Below are positions 1-9,151 of a stretch of DNA of 36,805 bases, piece by piece (the first letter of the stretch is position 1; each line of letters starts with the position of its first letter). The stretch is from a virus. Made by a program: the position numbers and the translations under genes. The stretch covers positions 1 through 36,805 of IMG/VR virus record IMGVR_UViG_3300036781_000809, one strand, 5' to 3'. The notes below the pieces were generated by a model that worked only from the letters and a program-made list of their open reading frames with translations, ran no database searches and had not been told where the DNA came from.

Positions 1-407
1 ACGTTGGCGGCCTTCTTTACCAGGTCGCGCTGGTCGTAGCGAGCCGTCGTCGACGCGCCATTGGCGGCCCGCACCGTGACACCGGCGGCGCCCACGGCAG
101 TCACGACGCCCGTGCCGGCCTGCGAGTAGTGGACGACGGTGCCGATCGGAAACGCCACGTCCGCATCGGCTGGGATGGTCAGCGTGATCGCGGCGGCGTT
201 ATTGCACACCACATCAGCGCCGGCATCGGCACGGACGAGCGTGTAGGCGGTACCCAACTGGCTGTTGATGCCGAGGGGAGCCCCAACGAGGTCGCCGACG
301 ACACCGGCCACGCTCTGGCCTGCCTGGGTGAACTCAATCAGCTCACTTCCGTCGAGCGGAGCGGCGGGATGGGCAGTGCGAAGGTCGCTGAGTTTCTGAT
401 TGCTCAT
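1..407 (-). CDS. Phage tail/virion structural protein, N-terminal part (runs off the window)
   Basis: The ATG at 407 overlaps the stop of the upstream tail-tip gene in an ATGA junction, so the two are probably translationally coupled. The frame stays open for 135 codons to the window edge, so only the N-terminus is seen. It begins MSNQKLSDL and continues with a stretch (about residues 40-120) rich in Ala, Gly, Val and Thr with alternating beta-type pattern, as in phage fibre or receptor-binding proteins that follow the tail tip gene. Its place as the next gene after the tip protein supports a tail fibre or other distal tail role, but no catalytic or named domain is visible. This is placement-based inference; it could also be a short virion protein. 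Confidence 0.7.
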   Translation of the reverse strand, partial: MSNQKLSDLRTAHPAAPLDGSELIEFTQAGQSVAGVVGDLVGAPLGINSQLGTAYTLVRADAGADVVCNNAAAITLTIPADADVAFPIGTVVHYSQAGTGVVTAVGAAGVTVRAANGASTTARYDQRDLVKKAAN

Positions 408-3073
408 GGGCTTTCCAGGGCACGGGCATCGCCCGATTCGGTGATGCGGATATCCCCGCCCTCGGTGATACGGAGGGCGGAAGGGCTGACGGTGTAGGCG
501 AACACGGCGGCCAGGGCCTGCCAGCTCTCGATGCCGTCGCGCACGGCGCTGACGGCAACCGCCGCGGTGCCGTCGCCAGGGAAGGTGTAGGGTGCGGCGC
601 TCGTCCCGGCGACACCGGCCTCGGTGGCCACCAGGGCGCCGGGAGGCTGGTAGTAGCGGACGGTATACGTCGTGCCGGCTTCCGGCCCCACGTCGGCAGC
701 CGTCGTGTCGATCAGCTGATCGGCCTGCAGGATGCGATCGCGGTGCGACCACGTCGTTGTCAGCTCGCCCACCAGGCTGGCCGGATACGCCAGGCCATTG
801 ATCTGCAGGCGACCCGGCGCATAAGGCCGATACGCACGGTCAGCCATAACGACATCCAACTCAGGCGCGTCATCGAGCGCGAGGGTGCCCGTGCGTGTAC
901 GCGTCAGCAGCTTCGCGCGGACGGCATCGCCGCCAACGTAGGCGCGCGAGTCGGTACCGCCCCACTCGCCCGCGAAGAAGACGCGGGAGCCCGCCGCATG
1001 CGGTCGCGGCGTCGTGTCGGCGCAGCCCCTTCCGAGCGTCAGCGTGTTCGCCCCGACGTCGATCGCGTCGACGCGGACGATCTCGTCATCCCACTGTGCC
1101 CACGATCCCAGCGCCACCCTGTCGAGGTCGACGCCGGCGCTGATGGCGAAGGCTTCGTCCAACGGGCCAGCCAAGGGGACGACTTCCGCCGTAGGACACC
1201 AGTCCGCGATGTCGGAGGTCACGTAGTCTTCGCCGCCGGCAGCGCTCGCGATCAAGTAATTCGGCCCGTTAGGGGCACGGCCGGCGATGGTCAGCAGGTA
1301 CCCAGCGTCCGGCGTGACTGCCGCCAGCTCGGCGTCAGAAAGGCTGGCCACCAGCTCCACATACGGCGCCTCGATGGCGAGCTGCAAAGGCGAAGGCAGT
1401 GGCGTGTTGTCCGGCGGCGTCCAGGAACCCGGCTGACCGCTGATATACGTCGTATCGGGCATACCGTAGATGTTCTCGGCCAGCACCAGCTTCATCTGGC
1501 CGTCCGTCGCCGTCCCGTGCTGCACGCTGCCGACCACGACGACCATGTCGCCGATGCCCTCGCTGGGCAGCTGCACCCGCGCGTTTTGCCCGGGACGCAG
1601 GCCCCGCATTGTGGCCTTCGTTCCCAACGTAAGGCGATTGAACGGTACAGCCACTGCCTTGAGGTCACGTGCGCAGCAGCGCAACGCCAGGCTCTCGACC
1701 GGGATCTCGTGGTACTGCTTGGTGTCGGCGGGGATGACCCGGCCTGCGCTTCGCACGTTGCCCATCGCGAACATAGGCGCCGTCGTCCGGGTTTCCTTTG
1801 CCTGCGGATCGAGCCACTCCACGCTCAGGCGGTTTCCCGTCTCGGTGATGACACTGGGATCCTGCGAGAAGGTAATGACGTCGTCTTCGCCGATGATCGG
1901 CAGGCTGTCGAGGTCGTAGTCCCCACGGATCAGGTCGAGGTAATAGAGCCCATCGACCCGGCTCTGGCTCAGGCTCGCGCCGATGACGTTGCACAGACGT
2001 TGCTGGAATTGCTGGGGCGTCTCCGAATCGCTGTCGTAGTCGGTGCACAGGCCGAACTGTTCGTTCCACAGCTTGTCCGCGGTCGCGCGAAAGCTGGCGT
2101 CGTTGATGATTCCGGCCGGCTCGCCCTGCATATCGGCATGGGTGATGCTGTCGTAAATCATGTGCGCCGGGTTCATCGCGCGCAGCGTGACGATTCCTGC
2201 TGATAGGAAAGTGCCGCCGCCAGCAACCTTTTCGTCGAACGCCTTGACGCTCACCTGATACGTCCGGCCGCCTACGAAATCGAAGTAGAACGTGTTGTTC
2301 TGGTTGTTCGGTAGGTCGGCGTTCGGCTGGTTCACCGCACCGACGACCGCCCCGTCGATGAACACGACGCATCCGTTCTCGGCCTGTACGCGAAGGCGTG
2401 TGCCGGTGGCACCGCTGGGTACCGTGACGGTGCGGCGCGCCCACAAGACCGTGTGAATGGGCCAGTCGGTGTTGCCGTCGCCAGCAAGCGTTCCACCGGC
2501 GAAGGGCGCCTGGCCAGGCTGCCAGCCGCTCGCCGGCGGCACCAGGTTCGTGTTGCCCGGATCCGCTTCGTCGGCGAGCGTCTGGTATTCCCAACCCTCC
2601 GCATCGGCGGGCAACGGGGAGCCATCAGTGAGCTCGATGACGGCCTTCTCCGGATACCACACGACACCATCCTGCCAATCCGCCAGGATCCGCTCGACCT
2701 TCGCGCTGACAGCCTTCGGATTGGAGACAAAGGCGCCGAACTTCCCCCCTCGCCAGCACGTGCTCAGCTTGCCGCGCCGCGCACTCTGTCGCTCACCGAA
2801 GGTCTGCAACATGTAGTCATTCGGTACCTGAGTCGCCTCGCCGAACATGACGTCGAGGTCCCCGACGAGGCCGCCCTGGCCTGAGGTGTCTTCGCCACCC
2901 CACAGATCCGGCTTGTTGATGTGGAGCCGGCCGCTCGCAGTGAGCCGCCCTGTCCAGGCGGTCAGGCCACCCGCACGAAACTCCAGGAACGCGTCGATCG
3001 GCCCCTTGCACCAGCCGAAGAGCATGGCCCAGTTGTACCAGTAGCCGACTGTCTGTTTTTTAGCTCCGCCCAC
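404..3073 (-). CDS. Tail tip / host-specificity protein (889 aa)
   Basis: This large protein begins MGGAKKQTVGYWYNWAM and soon has CKGPIDAFLEFRAGG, the N-terminal signature seen in tail tip (gpJ-like) proteins of B3-like and many other siphophages. The body (residues about 120-800) carries repeated beta-rich blocks, including a carbohydrate-binding-like stretch around residues 195-300. The C-terminus ends with short ITEGGDIRITESGD-type repeats. It should sit at the distal end of the tail and take part in adsorption and in opening the DNA channel. It follows the tape measure and two upstream tail genes in the normal order, overlaps the preceding 74-aa gene by 14 nt and the following gene by 4 nt. 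The family is confident; receptor specificity cannot be read. Confidence 0.85.
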   Translation of the reverse strand: MGGAKKQTVGYWYNWAMLFGWCKGPIDAFLEFRAGGLTAWTGRLTASGRLHINKPDLWGGEDTSGQGGLVGDLDVMFGEATQVPNDYMLQTFGERQSARRGKLSTCWRGGKFGAFVSNPKAVSAKVERILADWQDGVVWYPEKAVIELTDGSPLPADAEGWEYQTLADEADPGNTNLVPPASGWQPGQAPFAGGTLAGDGNTDWPIHTVLWARRTVTVPSGATGTRLRVQAENGCVVFIDGAVVGAVNQPNADLPNNQNNTFYFDFVGGRTYQVSVKAFDEKVAGGGTFLSAGIVTLRAMNPAHMIYDSITHADMQGEPAGIINDASFRATADKLWNEQFGLCTDYDSDSETPQQFQQRLCNVIGASLSQSRVDGLYYLDLIRGDYDLDSLPIIGEDDVITFSQDPSVITETGNRLSVEWLDPQAKETRTTAPMFAMGNVRSAGRVIPADTKQYHEIPVESLALRCCARDLKAVAVPFNRLTLGTKATMRGLRPGQNARVQLPSEGIGDMVVVVGSVQHGTATDGQMKLVLAENIYGMPDTTYISGQPGSWTPPDNTPLPSPLQLAIEAPYVELVASLSDAELAAVTPDAGYLLTIAGRAPNGPNYLIASAAGGEDYVTSDIADWCPTAEVVPLAGPLDEAFAISAGVDLDRVALGSWAQWDDEIVRVDAIDVGANTLTLGRGCADTTPRPHAAGSRVFFAGEWGGTDSRAYVGGDAVRAKLLTRTRTGTLALDDAPELDVVMADRAYRPYAPGRLQINGLAYPASLVGELTTTWSHRDRILQADQLIDTTAADVGPEAGTTYTVRYYQPPGALVATEAGVAGTSAAPYTFPGDGTAAVAVSAVRDGIESWQALAAVFAYTVSPSALRITEGGDIRITESGDARALESP

Positions 3074-3284
3074 GCTCGGCCTCCATTTCCTTGGCGTAAC
3101 CGATCACAGCCATCGCGAACGGGTCGCCGATCGCTTCCAGCAACGATGCATCGATGCCATCGTGCCGGAACGCGTTCCAGTCGAGCTGATGACGGGCGAA
3201 CCACAGCCGGGCGCCACCGCGGCACAGGCCCGGCGTAACACTGAAGCCGCGCACGCCGGCGAGGTGTTCGAGAGTGATCTTCAT
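3060..3284 (-). CDS. Small conserved tail-region protein (74 aa)
   Basis: A 74-residue protein lies between the small tip-assembly gene and the tail tip gene, overlapping both (ATGA with the upstream stop at 3281-3284, and 14 nt with the tip gene). The segment CRGGARLWFARHQLDW followed by GIDASLLEAIGDPFAM is a recognisable pattern in small proteins found at this position in transposable and related siphophages. No catalytic motif is apparent. The tight overlaps imply co-translation with tail assembly proteins. The function is unknown; a structural or chaperone role in tip assembly is an inference from position. Confidence 0.75.
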   Translation of the reverse strand: MKITLEHLAGVRGFSVTPGLCRGGARLWFARHQLDWNAFRHDGIDASLLEAIGDPFAMAVIGYAKEMEAERGRS

Positions 3285-3496
3285 GGCTTTTTCTTGATCG
3301 GCGTTTCGCCCATTTCTTTCATTGCCAGCTGCATCGGATCATCGATCCACAGCGTTCCGTACACCCGGCGAACGCGCTTGCCATCCGTCACGTCTGGCAC
3401 CGTGCCCTTCTGCGCGCCCGGCTGCCTGGGCGCCGATGGCTGCAGCGCCACAGCGACGATGAGGGAGACGATGACGACGGCGATTAGTACCCACAT
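3281..3496 (-). CDS. Small membrane-anchored tail tip assembly protein (71 aa)
   Basis: I chose the ATG at 3496, which begins MWVLIAVVIVSLIVAVAL, a clear N-terminal hydrophobic helix. A frame-open upstream extension is Arg/Thr-rich and overlaps the BR0599 gene, so it is unlikely to be translated. After the helix comes VTDGKRVRRVYGTLWIDDP and a lysine-rich end ETPIKKKP. This resembles the small proteins with a 'G-T-x-W-I-x-x-P ... I-K-K-K' pattern that precede the tail tip gene in many siphophages. The distance to the upstream BR0599 stop is 4 nt. The role in tip assembly is inferred from pattern and position. Confidence 0.7.
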   Translation of the reverse strand: MWVLIAVVIVSLIVAVALQPSAPRQPGAQKGTVPDVTDGKRVRRVYGTLWIDDPMQLAMKEMGETPIKKKP

Positions 3497-3500
3497 ATGC

Positions 3501-4319
3501 TCATCCGATCGGGTTGCCGTCGAAGTAGTTGCGGCCCGGGATGTCGAGCTCCCCGCCGTAATTGTCCTTGTTCTCGTAGTACACGCAGTCGTCCCAGGTC
3601 TGACCACAGCCGGGGAAGGCCGTCAGGTTGAGGCCGTCTTCAAAATCGGCGCTGCCGTAGTCCACGACGATGGTGTCGCCGTTGTGACTGTCGATGCTTC
3701 GGTGATCGATGAGGCCGTCCGGCCTAACCCACTCGATATCGCCACCAGCCAGACGCCCGGAAGGCAGCGACCCGAAAGCTGCGGCCGTCAGTGTCAATCC
3801 GCCCGCCACCGTCAGAACGGCCGGCACCGCATGAGCGGCGCGATCGACGTTGCACAGGCCGAGTCCCACCGAATACAGCATCAGGTCGCAATCGCGTTGC
3901 CAGGTGCGGCCGCCGTTGCCCCGTTTCGCCGTCGTCGCCGTCGGCTCGCTGGTCAACGAGAGCGTGGTGTCGTCGAACTTCGGCTGGATGATCCTGCCGA
4001 TCCAGTCGACGAGGAAATCGTCCTCGCCGTAGTGCTGGGTCATGATCGTGATGGCGATGTTGTCCGAGGGCGGATACGGGCGCCAGTTATTCGCGACCTG
4101 CAACGTCTTCGGTAGCTTCAGCGTGATGCTGATCTTGTTCTGCTCGCCCCCGTCCTGGATGGCGGTGTGCGTGATCGGCGCCGGCGCGTAAGCGTTGCCA
4201 CCAACGAACAAGAGTCGATCGGCATCGGTATAGCGCCACGTCTTCGTCCCGCGAGTGAACGTGAACAGCTTGATCGGCTGGCCCTGATCGGCGCTGGCTT
4301 CGCGCGCTTCAGACGTCAT
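3501..4319 (-). CDS. BR0599-family phage tail protein (272 aa)
   Basis: The protein has the usual two-part layout of the phage BR0599/DUF2163 family. The N-terminal half is beta-rich, with FTFTRGTKTWRYTDADR near residue 20. The C-terminal domain carries CDLMLYSVGLGLCNVD (residues about 143-158), then GCGQTWDDCVYYENKDNYGG and IPGRNYFDG, the conserved Cys-rich end in which the last motif is typically C-x(n)-N-x-x-N-x-G-G. These proteins are distal tail components lying between the hub gene and the tip genes. It overlaps the upstream 399-aa gene by 11 nt. Family assignment is strong; biochemical role is unknown. Confidence 0.88.
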   Translation of the reverse strand: MTSEAREASADQGQPIKLFTFTRGTKTWRYTDADRLLFVGGNAYAPAPITHTAIQDGGEQNKISITLKLPKTLQVANNWRPYPPSDNIAITIMTQHYGEDDFLVDWIGRIIQPKFDDTTLSLTSEPTATTAKRGNGGRTWQRDCDLMLYSVGLGLCNVDRAAHAVPAVLTVAGGLTLTAAAFGSLPSGRLAGGDIEWVRPDGLIDHRSIDSHNGDTIVVDYGSADFEDGLNLTAFPGCGQTWDDCVYYENKDNYGGELDIPGRNYFDGNPIG

Positions 4320-5508
4320 GGCGAATACCCGCCCAGCTGGTGGTGGCGGTCGCCACGCCCTCGATGCCGGTGATGTGATCGATGGTGACGGTATCGGTGG
4401 CCTGCTCGGCGAGGGTCAGGAAGCTGATAGCGCGAACCAGGCGCCGCGGCAAGGCGACCCCGAGGGCGGTGTCCAGCGTCAGCGTCTCCGTCGCACCTGC
4501 CTCGGCGCTAGCGGTGATACGGCGATAGAGGACCGTGCCAGTTAGCAGCTCGATACGGACATCACGACGGTTGCTCTGCTGCCGTCCGAAGACGGTGTAG
4601 CCGGCCCACTCCACGTGGATGACGTTGTCAGCTGCTGAAGCGTCATTGGTCAGCAACAGGTCGGCCGCAAAGCTTGGCACCCACAGCGTGCCCATGCGAC
4701 CACGCAACCAATACACGAGGTCGCGGAAGGCGCCATGTTCGGCCAGGCCGTGGAGCTTCCAGCTGTGGCTCTGCTGACGAAACGAGCGATTCGGCAGATC
4801 CAGATAGGCGATCACACCCGTGTCGCCGTCCACCTGCTGGATGGAGCGATCGAACTTCGTGGTGGGATCCTCGGTTTCGTCATGGCGCAACTCAAGCACT
4901 GGGAACCCGCGATAGACGGCGGTCGGTGCCACGCCCGTCCAATCGCATGGCTCGTCGACCTGCATGGTTACCTGCATCGAGGTGGCGGCATCGGTCCGAT
5001 AGTTCGCGGCGATCGAGGCGGGCACGCGTGCGTTGCGCAGCGGGTACAGCCGCGAGCCGGCGCCCCACGTCCCGAGCGTCGGCGTGTTCAACGTCAGCCC
5101 GCCGTCCTCCACGGTGGCCACCGAGACGACCTCCCACTCATTGATGGCGGTCCACAACAGCGCGCTGCCGCCGACGGCAAAGTCGCGGCCCGCGGTGGCG
5201 CACTCAATCTCGTTGCTGCCCGGGGCCACGTCGCTGGCCTGGAACTGGCCGTCCGGCCAGATCGGCAGCGCCCAGACCCGTGCGCCCTGATCGAAGCGCA
5301 ACGCGTCGATGAGGCGGTGCTCTGCGTCGATCGCGAGCACCTGGAACTGGAACGATCGACGCGGGGCGAGACGCAGCTGCCGCTTCTGACGGGCGCCGTT
5401 GCGGGCGCTCATGTAATCGGTGAGCCAGGTGAGCGTCTCGCGTACGGGGTTGCTCCAATCCGGCGGGACCGTCCAGGGCACGACGTCGCCGAGTACGAAG
5501 CCGACCAT
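4309..5508 (-). CDS. Phage tail protein, distal tail / hub-like (399 aa)
   Basis: This gene starts at the ATG that overlaps the tape measure stop by one base (TGATG). The sequence contains RNGARQKRQLRLAPRRSFQF and later RLVYWLRG-like FRDLVYWLRGRMGTLWVPSF (residues about 285-305), patterns known from the large tail protein between tape measure and BR0599 genes in B3-like phages. It probably forms part of the distal tail or baseplate hub. No enzymatic motif is visible. Order tape measure, this gene, BR0599, tip is the normal morphogenetic order. The exact structural role is inferred. Confidence 0.8.
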   Translation of the reverse strand: MVGFVLGDVVPWTVPPDWSNPVRETLTWLTDYMSARNGARQKRQLRLAPRRSFQFQVLAIDAEHRLIDALRFDQGARVWALPIWPDGQFQASDVAPGSNEIECATAGRDFAVGGSALLWTAINEWEVVSVATVEDGGLTLNTPTLGTWGAGSRLYPLRNARVPASIAANYRTDAATSMQVTMQVDEPCDWTGVAPTAVYRGFPVLELRHDETEDPTTKFDRSIQQVDGDTGVIAYLDLPNRSFRQQSHSWKLHGLAEHGAFRDLVYWLRGRMGTLWVPSFAADLLLTNDASAADNVIHVEWAGYTVFGRQQSNRRDVRIELLTGTVLYRRITASAEAGATETLTLDTALGVALPRRLVRAISFLTLAEQATDTVTIDHITGIEGVATATTSWAGIRHDV

Positions 5509-8500
5509 CAGGCGCCGATCCCCGACTTCACCTGGGAGCCGTTGGCCACCACGTGGTTGACGACCAGCTGCTCGGCCGCGGGTGCGCTGAGGATCTTCTG
5601 CGCCAGGTCGTTCAGATCGAATGCGGTGAGGAACGTGAAGTTGTTGTCCACCCGGGGAGCAGAGCTGCCCTCCGTACCATCGGGCAGGCGTGCCTTAGTC
5701 GTGCCGGGGCTGGCGAGGCGGGGTGCGTCGCGCATCGGGCTGACAAGGCCACCATCGGCGTATCCGGGCATCTGCAGGGCGCCGGTGCGGATGGCGTTAC
5801 GCAGTGCGTAGAACCCGCCCGGTCCGCCAAGGGCGCCAATCTCCTGCTGATTGAGGACACCTTCGCCGGCGTGCACGATGCCGGCGGGCTGGTACTTGCC
5901 GCCCGAGCCGGTATAGCCGCCCTCTGCAAACCCTGCGCTGCTCGAGCCGGAACCGGAGCCGGATCCCGAACTACCGCCCGTGCTCCCACCGGAGAACGTC
6001 GCGCCGGCGATGATGCTGGCGATCTGCACGCCCTGGGCGATGGCGCCGGCGATGAAGCCGATGTTGTATGGGAAGCCAGTCTCGCTCGCCTTTGCCACAT
6101 TGACGCCCAGCGAGATCGCAGCCTGTGCGATCGCAAAGGCCTTGCTCAGGGCGAAAAGCGCACGGTACTGCGCGCTCTGCTCGCCATAGGCGGACTTGGC
6201 GATGCCTGCGAGATTGGCGAAACCCTCGCTCGCCGCGCCCAGGGCGAGTGCCTGCTGCGCCTGAGTGATCGCCGCCGTCTGGGTTGCATACTGCTGCGCG
6301 ATCTCGGCCTTGCGTGCCTGGTAGACCTCTTCGTTGGCCGTGTCCTGCTGGCGGAACGCCTCGTTGGCGGCGAGCTGCTGCGTGTGCCAGGTTTCGAGAT
6401 CCTGAGACGCCTTGATGTTCTTGCCCAGCTCGCCAGCGGCGCCACCCACGGCCGCATCCACGCCCTGGTATTTCGGCGCGTCCACGACGCTGTTCTGGCC
6501 CACTCGCTGCAGGGCGTCGTGGTACTGCTGGGCGTTGATCGTGCCGTTGGCCAAGAACGCGTTGAGCTGTTTAATCTGGTCCAGCGCCGTCTCGACCTTC
6601 ACCTCGGTTGGCGTGCGCAGTGACTCGCGCAGGGTCTCCCACGCCTGACGGCCCTTGTCGGCCAGCTTGTCGATCGCGGCATCGCGGATCGTCCCGGCGA
6701 GAGCTACAACAGCGTCGCGCTCGGCATTGATGGCTGTGACGTTGGCGCCCGGCGCCTTCTTCGCCTGGTCGGCCTGCGCATTCGCCTTCGTGACGGCGTC
6801 GTTGTAGCGGACCCACGCGGCGGCTGTCGGATCGAGTTCGCCCTGCATCTGCGACAAGGACTGCAGGAGGCCCTCATTTGCGGTGGCGGCCGCCTTGGCC
6901 TGGGCTTCGGCCTCGCGCTCGGCGGCGCGCTTGGCAGCCTCGCCCGATTTCGACTGCTGCAGGAGCTTGTCGGAGTAGTTGCTGACGGCCGCGCGTAGCT
7001 GCGTGCCGCGCTGGGCATTGAGCTCGTCGGCCTTCTCCGGCATCGCCTTGATCGCGGCGTCGAAGTTCTTGTTGATGTCGTCGAGCTCTTTCTTGTAGTT
7101 GTCCGCGGCGCTTGCGTATTTGTTGGTCGACGCCGCGATGCGGTCGAGGGCTGCGGTGCCTTCGGACTGAACCTGCTGGTGCTGGGCCTGTGCCTTGGCC
7201 GCATCCTCTTCCGCCGACTGCTGTTGCTTGAGCGCGGCGATCTGCTGGTCGACGCCGGCGACGTATTTGTCGCCCAGGCCGAAGCCGATCGACTGGTAGT
7301 ACCCGCGCAGGAAATAGAGGTTATCCAGCTGCTGCTGGGTGACCTGCGAGCCCAGGCTGGCGATCAGCGCGCCACCCTGCTTGATCTCTTCCCATACACC
7401 CGAAACCTCAGCCTTTAGCGACCGCCAGGCCGTCTGAATCAGACCGAGGTTCTGGACGTCGCGCACACGCCGCTCTTCGAATGCATCCGCGACCGTACGC
7501 TGCGCGAGCGCCTCGGCCTGCGTCTCCTGACCTTGGGCCTGGAGCGCCTGGATCTGCGCGTAGATGCTGGCTTCCAGGAAGTGATACTGGTCGTCGAGTG
7601 CCTTGATCGCCGTGACGGGATTCTTCGACAGGTCGACGAACTTGGCCACGGCATCGTCGATGCTCTTGCCCGTGACCTGGGAGAACGCGACGGCACCGCG
7701 CGCCGCAGTATCGAGTGCATCGCCTGTCACACGACCCGATTCCGCCAACAGGGCGACGGCTGTTGCCGAATCACCGAACGATCCTGTCGTCGCACCAATG
7801 GTCACCGCAAGCTGCGAAAGCTGCCCCCCGGTCTTCCCCGCATAGCCGCCGGTCTCGTTGAGTGCGTTGTTGAATCGCTGCTGTTCCTCGAAGCCCTCTA
7901 CCGTGCCGGCGACGAGCAGGCCGACGACGGCGACCAGCGCACCGATGCCAACGACGGTCGGGCTGATCAGGCTGGCAAATCCCTTCAGGACGCCGCCGAA
8001 GCCGCCGAAGCTGTCACGCAACTGGCCACCTTGTTGCAGTGCCACCGAGAGCACGGGCTGGCCAGTGGCCAGACCGGTGACGATGTCGGTGATCTGCATC
8101 GGCAACTGACGCATCGCTTGGCGCGTCTGTCCGGCCGTCTGTCCGAGGTTGCCGAGAGCCGCACGGCTCTGGGTAACCTGGCCCTGGAACCGAGCAAATC
8201 CTTCGTCATCCAGGAGGCCGGCTGCGCGGTATTTCTGCAGCTGTGCTTCCTGCTGGTCCAAACGCTCCAGTGCGGCGATGGTCGGGTCGATTTCACCCAA
8301 GAGCTTCGACAACTCCGCCGTTTGATCGCGGATGGCAGCGGTGGTGGCACGGCCGCTGGTGCCCAGCCCAGTGACGTGGGTGCCAAGGTTATCGACGGCG
8401 GCGCCCGTCGATCGACCGCTGGTGCCCAGACCATCGACCGCGCTGTCGAGACCATCGACGACAGCGCTGGTCGCGCGCCCGCTCTCACCCAGCCCATCCA

Positions 8501-8846
8501 CGGCCTGGTCAGCGTCCTCGATGCCTGCGCCGGCGGAGCGACCGGTCTCTCCCAAACCGTCGACGGCCTGCTCAAGGCCCTCGACGGCAGCGCCCGTCGA
8601 CCTACCCGTGTCACCGAGATCGTCCACCGCCTGGCCCAGCTCGTCGACGGCAGCACCGGTCGATCGGCCGGTCTCGCCGAGGGTGTCGACGGCCTGCTCC
8701 AGGTCATCGAGCGCGGTGCCGGTCGTTTCGGCGGTTGCGCCGATATCGGACACGGCCTGGTCGAGGGCATCGAGATCCGCCCGGGCCTTGTTCAGATCGG
8801 TCTTGATCTGAAGGGCAATGGCGACGTTGCGGTCGTTGGCTCCCAT
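5508..8846 (-). CDS. Tail tape measure protein (1112 aa)
   Basis: The ATG at 8846 (MGANDRNVAIAL) is preceded by GAAGGAAG at a normal Shine-Dalgarno distance. An in-frame start further upstream would run into the opposite-strand gene and lacks such a site. Residues 28-174 are seven 21-residue repeats. A hydrophobic segment follows at about residues 297-315 (TVVGIGALVAVVGLLVAG). Then come long Ala/Gln/Lys-rich helical stretches with many KAQAQHQQ and AEREAEAQAKAA type runs, a second hydrophobic region near residues 920-980, a Ser/Gly linker and a C-terminal FAEGGYTG ... GLVSP end. Length, helicity and position after the tail chaperones identify the tape measure protein, which sets tail length. 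Confidence 0.93.
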   Translation of the reverse strand: MGANDRNVAIALQIKTDLNKARADLDALDQAVSDIGATAETTGTALDDLEQAVDTLGETGRSTGAAVDELGQAVDDLGDTGRSTGAAVEGLEQAVDGLGETGRSAGAGIEDADQAVDGLGESGRATSAVVDGLDSAVDGLGTSGRSTGAAVDNLGTHVTGLGTSGRATTAAIRDQTAELSKLLGEIDPTIAALERLDQQEAQLQKYRAAGLLDDEGFARFQGQVTQSRAALGNLGQTAGQTRQAMRQLPMQITDIVTGLATGQPVLSVALQQGGQLRDSFGGFGGVLKGFASLISPTVVGIGALVAVVGLLVAGTVEGFEEQQRFNNALNETGGYAGKTGGQLSQLAVTIGATTGSFGDSATAVALLAESGRVTGDALDTAARGAVAFSQVTGKSIDDAVAKFVDLSKNPVTAIKALDDQYHFLEASIYAQIQALQAQGQETQAEALAQRTVADAFEERRVRDVQNLGLIQTAWRSLKAEVSGVWEEIKQGGALIASLGSQVTQQQLDNLYFLRGYYQSIGFGLGDKYVAGVDQQIAALKQQQSAEEDAAKAQAQHQQVQSEGTAALDRIAASTNKYASAADNYKKELDDINKNFDAAIKAMPEKADELNAQRGTQLRAAVSNYSDKLLQQSKSGEAAKRAAEREAEAQAKAAATANEGLLQSLSQMQGELDPTAAAWVRYNDAVTKANAQADQAKKAPGANVTAINAERDAVVALAGTIRDAAIDKLADKGRQAWETLRESLRTPTEVKVETALDQIKQLNAFLANGTINAQQYHDALQRVGQNSVVDAPKYQGVDAAVGGAAGELGKNIKASQDLETWHTQQLAANEAFRQQDTANEEVYQARKAEIAQQYATQTAAITQAQQALALGAASEGFANLAGIAKSAYGEQSAQYRALFALSKAFAIAQAAISLGVNVAKASETGFPYNIGFIAGAIAQGVQIASIIAGATFSGGSTGGSSGSGSGSGSSSAGFAEGGYTGSGGKYQPAGIVHAGEGVLNQQEIGALGGPGGFYALRNAIRTGALQMPGYADGGLVSPMRDAPRLASPGTTKARLPDGTEGSSAPRVDNNFTFLTAFDLNDLAQKILSAPAAEQLVVNHVVANGSQVKSGIGA
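8325..8765 (-). repeat. 63-bp tandem repeat coding seven 21-residue units in the tape measure protein
   Basis: Residues 28-174 of the tape measure protein are seven consecutive units of 21 residues with consensus LxQAVDxLGxxGRSTGAAV plus two variable residues. The first (with IGATAETTGTALDD) and last (with HVTGLGTSGRATTAAI) are the most diverged. At DNA level the units are 63 bp and diverged, so this is an ancient rather than a fresh duplication. The 21-residue period equals three heptads. Confidence 0.85.
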
Positions 8847-8887
8847 CGGGTTAGACTTCCTTCGCCCAACAGGAGGGGAGATTGGAC

Positions 8888-9151
8888 ATGGCACTGATCG
8901 CATGCCGCGACTGCGGCGAGAACGTATCCGACGCCGCGCCGGCGTGCCCGCACTGCGGCCGCCCGGTTGCTGCCACCGTGATCGAGCAAACGAGTAAGGA
9001 CATCAAGCAGCTGAAGATCATGGGCGCCGTGGTCTTTTTAGTGGGAGTAGTGGCGTTTGTGCTGTTGCTGGAACCCGGCCTTTACGTGATGGCCGCCGGT
9101 TTGGCCATCTATGTGCTGGCGTCGTTCCAGCGGTGGTGGCGCCACGGCTGA
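8888..9151 (+). CDS. Zinc-ribbon two-helix membrane protein, moron candidate (87 aa)
   Basis: The gene reads against the tail operon, between the tape measure start and the tail chaperones. An AGGAGG site at 8871-8876 fits the ATG at 8888; an in-frame TTG at 8882 is less well placed. Cys6, Cys9, Cys20 and Cys23 (CRDCG ... CPHCGRP) form a zinc ribbon. Residues about 44-62 and 64-82 are two membrane helices, and the end is RWWRHG. The stop codon lies inside a perfect 7-bp hairpin (9146-9164). Only a weak promoter candidate (TTGCGG, 18 nt, TTAGAC at 8827-8856) is seen. Own ribosome site, opposite strand and terminator fit a prophage-expressed moron, perhaps acting at the membrane, for example in superinfection exclusion. 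That function is inference only. Confidence 0.8.
   Translation: MALIACRDCGENVSDAAPACPHCGRPVAATVIEQTSKDIKQLKIMGAVVFLVGVVAFVLLLEPGLYVMAAGLAIYVLASFQRWWRHG

Noticed and set aside
743-2203. Long open frame on plus (486 aa) opposite the tail tip gene
   Set aside because: Arg/His/Gln-rich composition without domain pattern; it is a frame shadow of the GC-rich tail tip gene on minus.
7533-8897. 454-aa plus frame with repeats opposite the tape measure N-terminus
   Set aside because: Its apparent repeats mirror the 63-bp repeat of the tape measure gene; no start site and no neighbour logic.
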